A stretch of DNA of 64,000 bases from the NCBI RefSeq assembly GCF_009193295.2, contig NZ_CP059973.1, positions 3,472,001 through 3,536,000 on the forward strand, read 5' to 3'. This stretch comes from Bacteroides luhongzhouii (GTDB lineage: Bacteria > Bacteroidota > Bacteroidia > Bacteroidales > Bacteroidaceae). How positions within the stretch are numbered: the first letter of the stretch is position 1; every line of letters begins with the position of its first letter. Shown one piece after another: positions 60,056 through 64,000 of the stretch. A program made the position numbers and the translations under genes. The notes under the pieces were generated by a model. It was not told the origin of the DNA and ran no database searches. It worked only from the letters and a program-made list of their open reading frames with translations.

Positions 60056-61378
60056 ATGAAAAAGATTGTTTATTTCTTGCTATTTGCCTTGTGCCTTCCG
60101 ATAGGTATCTTTGCGCAAAGCGTTGATGACGACCTTTACTTCGTGCCTTCCAAAGACAAACAGGAGAAGAAAGAAACTCCGGTTAAGAAGGAAACGAAGA
60201 AACAGGTGACGACTAACATCTATACTTCACCGGGTACTACAGTAGTGGTTCAGGACCGTAAGGGAAGAACACGGGATGTGGATGAATATAACCGCCGTTA
60301 CGATGCACGTGAAAATGAATTCGTAATGGATAATGATACCTTATATATAAAAGAAAAATCTAATCCGGATCTGGACGGAGAATGGGTGACGGGCGAATTC
60401 AATGGTACGGAAGACGACTATGAATACGCTGAACGTATCATCCGTTTCCGTAATCCGCGTTTTGCTATCAGTATCAGCAGTCCGTTGTATTGGGATGTAG
60501 TTTACGGTCCGAATTCATGGGATTGGAACGTATATACCGATGGTATGTATGCTTACGCATTCCCGACGTTCAGTAATCCACTCTGGTGGGATTGGCGTTA
60601 TGGCTCTTACGGCTGGGGATGGAACTATGGCTGGGGATGGAATCGTCCTTACTATGCTTGGGGATATTCTCCGGGTTATTGGGGCGGCTGGTATGGTGGC
60701 TACTGGGGTGGCTGGTATGGCGGCGGATATTGGGGACATCACCACCACTGGCACGGTGGTCCTAGCTGGGGCTGGGGCGGAGGTGGAAGCGGTCGTTGGA
60801 CAGGTCCTACCTATACAAACCGTCGTTCTTCCGGACAAAGCAGTTACAGAAATCCTTCCACTATTCGTCGTTATGGTTCGAGTGCTGTTCGTTCCAGTGG
60901 TTCTTCTGTTCGGGGAGGCTCTGCTGTTCGTTCAGAAGGTAGTTCTGTTCGTTCTTCTGGTTCTACTTATAGTAGGGGAACTACTTCTAGGCGTGTAGTG
61001 GGTACACGGACTTCAAGTGAACGCAGTAGCTCAAGTAGTCGTAGCAGTGCTACTTATTCTCGTCCAAGCAGTACTAGAAGTAGTGGAAGTTCTTCATCTT
61101 CCCGTTCGACTGGTTCTTCGCGTTCATCTGGAACCACCACTAGGAGCAGTAGTGCAAGATCAACTTATAGTCGTGGTAGTTCAGAAGCACCGCGTAGTTA
61201 TTCTCCAGCAAGTAATAGTAATACCCGTTCTTCTTCCTATGATACTTCTCGTTCTTCTTCACGTAGTTATTCTCCAGCTTCGTCAGGTAGTAGTTCTCGG
61301 GGCAGTTATTCGAGCGGTGGTTCTTCTAGGTCATCATCAGGTGGGGGCTCCTCTCGTAGCGGCAGTGCCAGAAGATAA
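60056..61378 (+). CDS. Secreted protein with Trp/Gly-rich centre and Ser/Arg-rich tail
   Basis: 440 residues. A cleavable signal (ending GIFAQS) is followed by an acidic, Lys-rich region to about 130. A central segment (about 140-255) is exceptionally rich in Trp, Gly and Tyr (YGSYGWGWNYGWGWNRPYYA; then GGW and GYWG repeats, with HHHHWH). The last 185 residues are low-complexity Ser/Arg/Gly/Tyr/Thr (RSSGSS, SSSRSS types). I recognise no family. The aromatic-glycine part resembles adhesive or amyloid-like secreted proteins; the tail may be disordered and bind RNA, DNA or anionic glycans. It is probably co-transcribed with the outer-membrane protein 25 bases downstream. Confidence 0.78.
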   Translation: MKKIVYFLLFALCLPIGIFAQSVDDDLYFVPSKDKQEKKETPVKKETKKQVTTNIYTSPGTTVVVQDRKGRTRDVDEYNRRYDARENEFVMDNDTLYIKEKSNPDLDGEWVTGEFNGTEDDYEYAERIIRFRNPRFAISISSPLYWDVVYGPNSWDWNVYTDGMYAYAFPTFSNPLWWDWRYGSYGWGWNYGWGWNRPYYAWGYSPGYWGGWYGGYWGGWYGGGYWGHHHHWHGGPSWGWGGGGSGRWTGPTYTNRRSSGQSSYRNPSTIRRYGSSAVRSSGSSVRGGSAVRSEGSSVRSSGSTYSRGTTSRRVVGTRTSSERSSSSSRSSATYSRPSSTRSSGSSSSSRSTGSSRSSGTTTRSSSARSTYSRGSSEAPRSYSPASNSNTRSSSYDTSRSSSRSYSPASSGSSSRGSYSSGGSSRSSSGGGSSRSGSARR

Positions 61379-61403
61379 GTATTAATTAAACGGTTTTACA
61401 AGA

Positions 61404-63077
61404 ATGAAAAAGATAAGTGTTTTAATTGCTCTAGGGATGCTGACGATAGCGCCTTGGGGAATGGCACAAACGATATATGACGGTGCCAAACTAACAGGAA
61501 AAGATTTAAATGGAACTGCTCGATTTGTGGGTATGGGTGGAGCTATGGGAGCTCTTGGAGGAGACATATCTACGATGGGGACTAATCCGGCAGGTATTGG
61601 CCTTTATCGCAGTAATGATGTAATGACTTCATTTGGGTTTTCTCTTTATGGGAATGAAAGCCTGTATTTGGGGAAAAAGTTTAATTCCGATTTAACTAAA
61701 GGAGATTTTAATAACATCGGGTTTGTATTTTCTTCGAAGATTGGTAATGAAACTCCGCTGCGTTTTGTGAATTTCGGTTTTAACTATCATAAAGCGAAAT
61801 CATTTAATAACAACATGCGCATGGAAGGTAATTTGGGACTTTACTCCCAAACCTATCTAATGGCATCTCAAGCAGCTGGCATTGAAAAATGGGGAGATTC
61901 GCCTTATACGGATAATGGTATTGGTTGGCTATCTATTTTAGGAGCTGATGCTGGATTGATTAGGGATATAACAATACATGACAAAACAGGAGGGGTAAAC
62001 AATATTCCTTATACCTATAAGGATGAAGAGGGGAAGGAGGTACAGTATAAGGATATAAATGGTAATCCTCTTTATATCTCTCCTGGACATTTTGAAGGAA
62101 TGTTGGATAATGGATATGCAAATTTTCGTTCGGAAGAACGCGGTGGAATTGATCAATATGATTTTAATGTATCATTTAATTTTAATGATCGGGTATATTT
62201 AGGGTTGACGCTGGGTGCTTATTCTGTAGATTATAACAAGTATACTTTTTATGATGAGGATTATGGAAACGATGAAGGATATAGTTTGCAGAGTTGGAAT
62301 AGAATAAAGGGGTCTGGCTTTGACGTGAAGTTGGGGGCTATTATTCGTCCTTTTGAATATTCGCCTTTTCGAGTTGGATTAGCTATACATACGCCAATAT
62401 TCTATAGTTTGGATTATAAAACGAGTGCACAAGTTATATCGGATGTGATGGATGTTGTAACTGGAGAAATAAAGGGATATGACGTGAGATCATGGGATAA
62501 TCTTCCAGGAAAAGGGGATATGATTCTTCCTTTCGATTTTCAAACTCCTTGGACTTATAATGTAAGTTTAGGATATACGGTGGGCAAAAGCTTGGCTTTG
62601 GGAGCAGAGTATGAGTATCAAGATTATTCTTCCATGAAATTTAAAGATACCGAAGGTAATTCTTCGGCTTATGAATTTGAGAATAGTACGACATCTATGT
62701 TGAAAGGGGTTAGTACGGTTCGTCTTGGTTTAGAGTATAAAGTGATTCCACAATTTGCTTTTAGGGCAGGTTATAATTATACTACGGCTGCTTTCCATAA
62801 GGATGCTTTCAAGGATTTGCCAATTAATTCTATCCAGACAGATACGGACTTTGCCAATTCTAAATCAATGAGTAATTATACATTGGGTATTGGTTATCGC
62901 GGATCAATGTTTTATGCTGATTTGGCTTATAAGTTCTCTACGTATAAAGAAAACTTCTATCCGTTTGTGAATGGATTTATAGATGAAGATGGTAGTACAG
63001 TCATTGGTTCACCGGAAGCAACGAAAGTTACGAATACACGCAGTCAAGTGTTGTTTACCGTAGGTATGCGCTTCTAA
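61404..63077 (+). CDS. OmpP1/FadL-type outer-membrane transporter
   Basis: 557 residues. The signal peptide ends GMAQ. The N-terminal plug-like segment AKLTGKDLNGTARFVGMGGA is followed by MGALGGDISTMGTNPAGIGLYRSNDV, in part, typical of OmpP1/FadL proteins. A beta barrel with many aromatic alternating strands makes up the rest, ending with VLFTVGMRF, a C-terminal barrel signal. Family members import hydrophobic compounds such as fatty acids; the substrate here is unknown. It follows the Trp/Gly-rich secreted protein by 25 bases, and a terminator comes after it. Confidence 0.9.
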   Translation: MKKISVLIALGMLTIAPWGMAQTIYDGAKLTGKDLNGTARFVGMGGAMGALGGDISTMGTNPAGIGLYRSNDVMTSFGFSLYGNESLYLGKKFNSDLTKGDFNNIGFVFSSKIGNETPLRFVNFGFNYHKAKSFNNNMRMEGNLGLYSQTYLMASQAAGIEKWGDSPYTDNGIGWLSILGADAGLIRDITIHDKTGGVNNIPYTYKDEEGKEVQYKDINGNPLYISPGHFEGMLDNGYANFRSEERGGIDQYDFNVSFNFNDRVYLGLTLGAYSVDYNKYTFYDEDYGNDEGYSLQSWNRIKGSGFDVKLGAIIRPFEYSPFRVGLAIHTPIFYSLDYKTSAQVISDVMDVVTGEIKGYDVRSWDNLPGKGDMILPFDFQTPWTYNVSLGYTVGKSLALGAEYEYQDYSSMKFKDTEGNSSAYEFENSTTSMLKGVSTVRLGLEYKVIPQFAFRAGYNYTTAAFHKDAFKDLPINSIQTDTDFANSKSMSNYTLGIGYRGSMFYADLAYKFSTYKENFYPFVNGFIDEDGSTVIGSPEATKVTNTRSQVLFTVGMRF

Positions 63078-63123
63078 TCTAATAAAGAGACAGTTTTCAA
63101 TTTCAATAATAACTTTTGTGTGT

Positions 63124-63172
63124 AAAAAATCCCTGGAATGCTGAGTGTCTACAGCGGTTCCGGGGATTTTTA
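63124..63172. terminator. Terminator between convergent genes
   Basis: AAAAAATCCCTGGAA (63124-63138) pairs with TTCCGGGGATTTTT (from 63158), with a T run on the plus strand and, by symmetry, on the minus strand. It can stop both the transporter (+) and fimbrillin-like (-) transcripts. Confidence 0.75.
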
Positions 63173-63198
63173 TTAGTATCACTTTTTATTCTTTAGTC

Positions 63199-64000
63199 TT
63201 ATCTGAATAGTGGAGTTCGTTCGTCAATGATTCCGCGTCTTGCGTACATTTTTACTGCTACAGGAGTTCCGGCTTCTATGGTAATGTCCTCCTCTGCAAT
63301 GATAGGTTCTTCTTTACCGTCTTCAAGGATAACCGTTCCTATTTTCTCGCCGGCTTTGATGATCTGCGGAATCAAGTTAGTCAAGATACCTTCAGATACT
63401 TTCCGGATATCAATGTATTCCGGTTTTGCATTGGGGTCAGCTTCGATTTTGCCGCTGAACAGGTCTTGCACACCTTTGTTCTTCAAGAAAAGTTTAACGA
63501 TTGCTTTACCTTCGTACGGCTGGTTGTTCTCGTCAAGCAGAACGACGGGCGTTGTCATTCTCTTAAATGCAAGAGCAACGTTCTTAGAACCTTTGTTGGC
63601 TTGGGCTGTACCGAACAAATATTCTAAGCCACCCTTGATTTCACGATAGCGGCTGCCCAATGATCTGGTAGTAGCAGCTTCGCCGGTCAATTCAGGGTAA
63701 TGAGCATAGAAAGTAACCGTTTCCGAATCGGTGCCTGCTTCGTTCCAGGTCTGGCTATCCATGCCTATGGCAAACGGATGATAATCCTGCTCGGCAACGG
63801 ACATGGAGATGACATCTCCGGCAGCGAAATTGCTCTTTAACGGAAGTGTCAGACTGCTGCTGTTACGAGTAAGAGCATTGTTGATACTTTGGTCAATAGA
63901 AGTGGAAAAGTCGATCACTCCTTTACTGGGATCTTGCAGTTCTTCTTGCTGTTGACAACTGAACAGGCATACTGATGCCATAACAAATAAAAGGCTTTTT
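63199..64000 (-). CDS. Fimbrillin-family lipoprotein, 5' end outside window
   Basis: The frame is open to the window edge, reading KSLLFVMASVCLFSC before QQQEEL. The true start is thus just beyond 64000 and the Cys is a lipobox Cys. The mature protein has the fimbrillin-like look: IDFSTSIDQSINNALTRNSS, then FAAGDVISMSV, then VTFYAHYP, then KNVALAFKRMTTPVVL, a two-domain beta sandwich of the FimB/Mfa-like group. Such lipoproteins are surface-exported and polymerise by donor-strand exchange, or act as tip or anchor subunits. The C-terminus (to residue about 265) looks complete. No other fimbrial gene is in the window. Confidence 0.85.
   Translation of the reverse strand, partial: KSLLFVMASVCLFSCQQQEELQDPSKGVIDFSTSIDQSINNALTRNSSSLTLPLKSNFAAGDVISMSVAEQDYHPFAIGMDSQTWNEAGTDSETVTFYAHYPELTGEAATTRSLGSRYREIKGGLEYLFGTAQANKGSKNVALAFKRMTTPVVLLDENNQPYEGKAIVKLFLKNKGVQDLFSGKIEADPNAKPEYIDIRKVSEGILTNLIPQIIKAGEKIGTVILEDGKEEPIIAEEDITIEAGTPVAVKMYARRGIIDERTPLFR

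Noticed and set aside
60515..61385. Long alternative frames over the Trp/Gly- and Ser/Arg-rich gene
   Set aside because: Their Val/Leu- or Pro/Thr-rich text follows from the repetitive codons of the real frame, which has the signal peptide and correct operon spacing.

Overview
The window is chromosomal DNA of a gut Bacteroides, or a very close relative. Three things point there. Promoters carry the Bacteroides -7 box TAnnTTTG (for example TATCTTTG) with little Shine-Dalgarno sequence. Secreted proteins are largely lipoproteins with BACON, leucine-rich-repeat, DUF4369, DUF1573 and fimbrillin-like domains. Several gene sets are typical Bacteroides forms: PPi-dependent phosphofructokinase, the anaerobic sulfatase-maturating enzyme, S46 dipeptidyl-peptidases, reverse rubrerythrin and a fused-E1 2-oxoacid dehydrogenase. 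There is no rRNA, tRNA, CRISPR array, intact transposon or prophage. Apart from one decayed glycosyltransferase, the region looks like stable core genome.

Layout. 1-5.8 kb: a secreted-protein operon (LRR fragment, BACON/LRR lipoprotein, subtilisin-like lipoprotein protease, DUF1573 protein, lipocalin-like lipoprotein). 5.9-8.6 kb: oxidative-stress and redox genes (PerR-like regulator, reverse rubrerythrin, secreted nitroreductase, two thioredoxins). 8.8-15 kb: glycosyltransferase pseudogene, tandem DPP11/DPP7 peptidases, chuR (anSME). 15-18.4 kb: DUF4369 lipoprotein, a membrane TPR/HTH protein, an orphan ORF. 18.4-31.2 kb: acyltransferase, sbcDC, an ECF sigma factor with a membrane partner, an operon of GT2, pyrC and a stand-alone MetH activation domain, then mfd. 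31.5-43.8 kb (all minus strand): YgiQ radical SAM, a TusA-like protein lacking the catalytic Cys, a large secreted amidase/FnIII protein, a NagB-like/PIG-L fusion, an omega-amidase, an acyltransferase and a patatin outer-membrane protein. 44-49.8 kb: a complete RND efflux operon. 50-59 kb: PPi-PFK, GH25 lysozyme, then E3-LplA-E2-E1(alpha-beta)-flavodoxin. 59-64 kb: prmA, a Trp/Gly- and Ser/Arg-rich secreted protein, an OmpP1/FadL-type porin and the 3' part of a fimbrillin-like lipoprotein.

The most unexpected structure lies between genes. About ten intergenic regions hold compact (roughly 60-105 bp) elements built from repeated short dyad motifs, often four copies spaced about two helical turns apart. 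Most have unrelated sequences but similar architecture: four 22-bp units at 27711, four 23-bp units around ACCCGGGT at 41430, 22-bp units at 33426, and ++-- sets at 9333, 37035 and 58945. Two of them, 51 kb apart and both between convergent genes, share the same AGTGACGSTATC core. These are the best candidates here for an undescribed system. Other points of interest are catalytic-residue losses in the NagB-like and TusA-like proteins, an Arg/Gly switch that predicts different specificities for the two S46 peptidases, and -7 boxes directly against the start codons of chuR and ygiQ.
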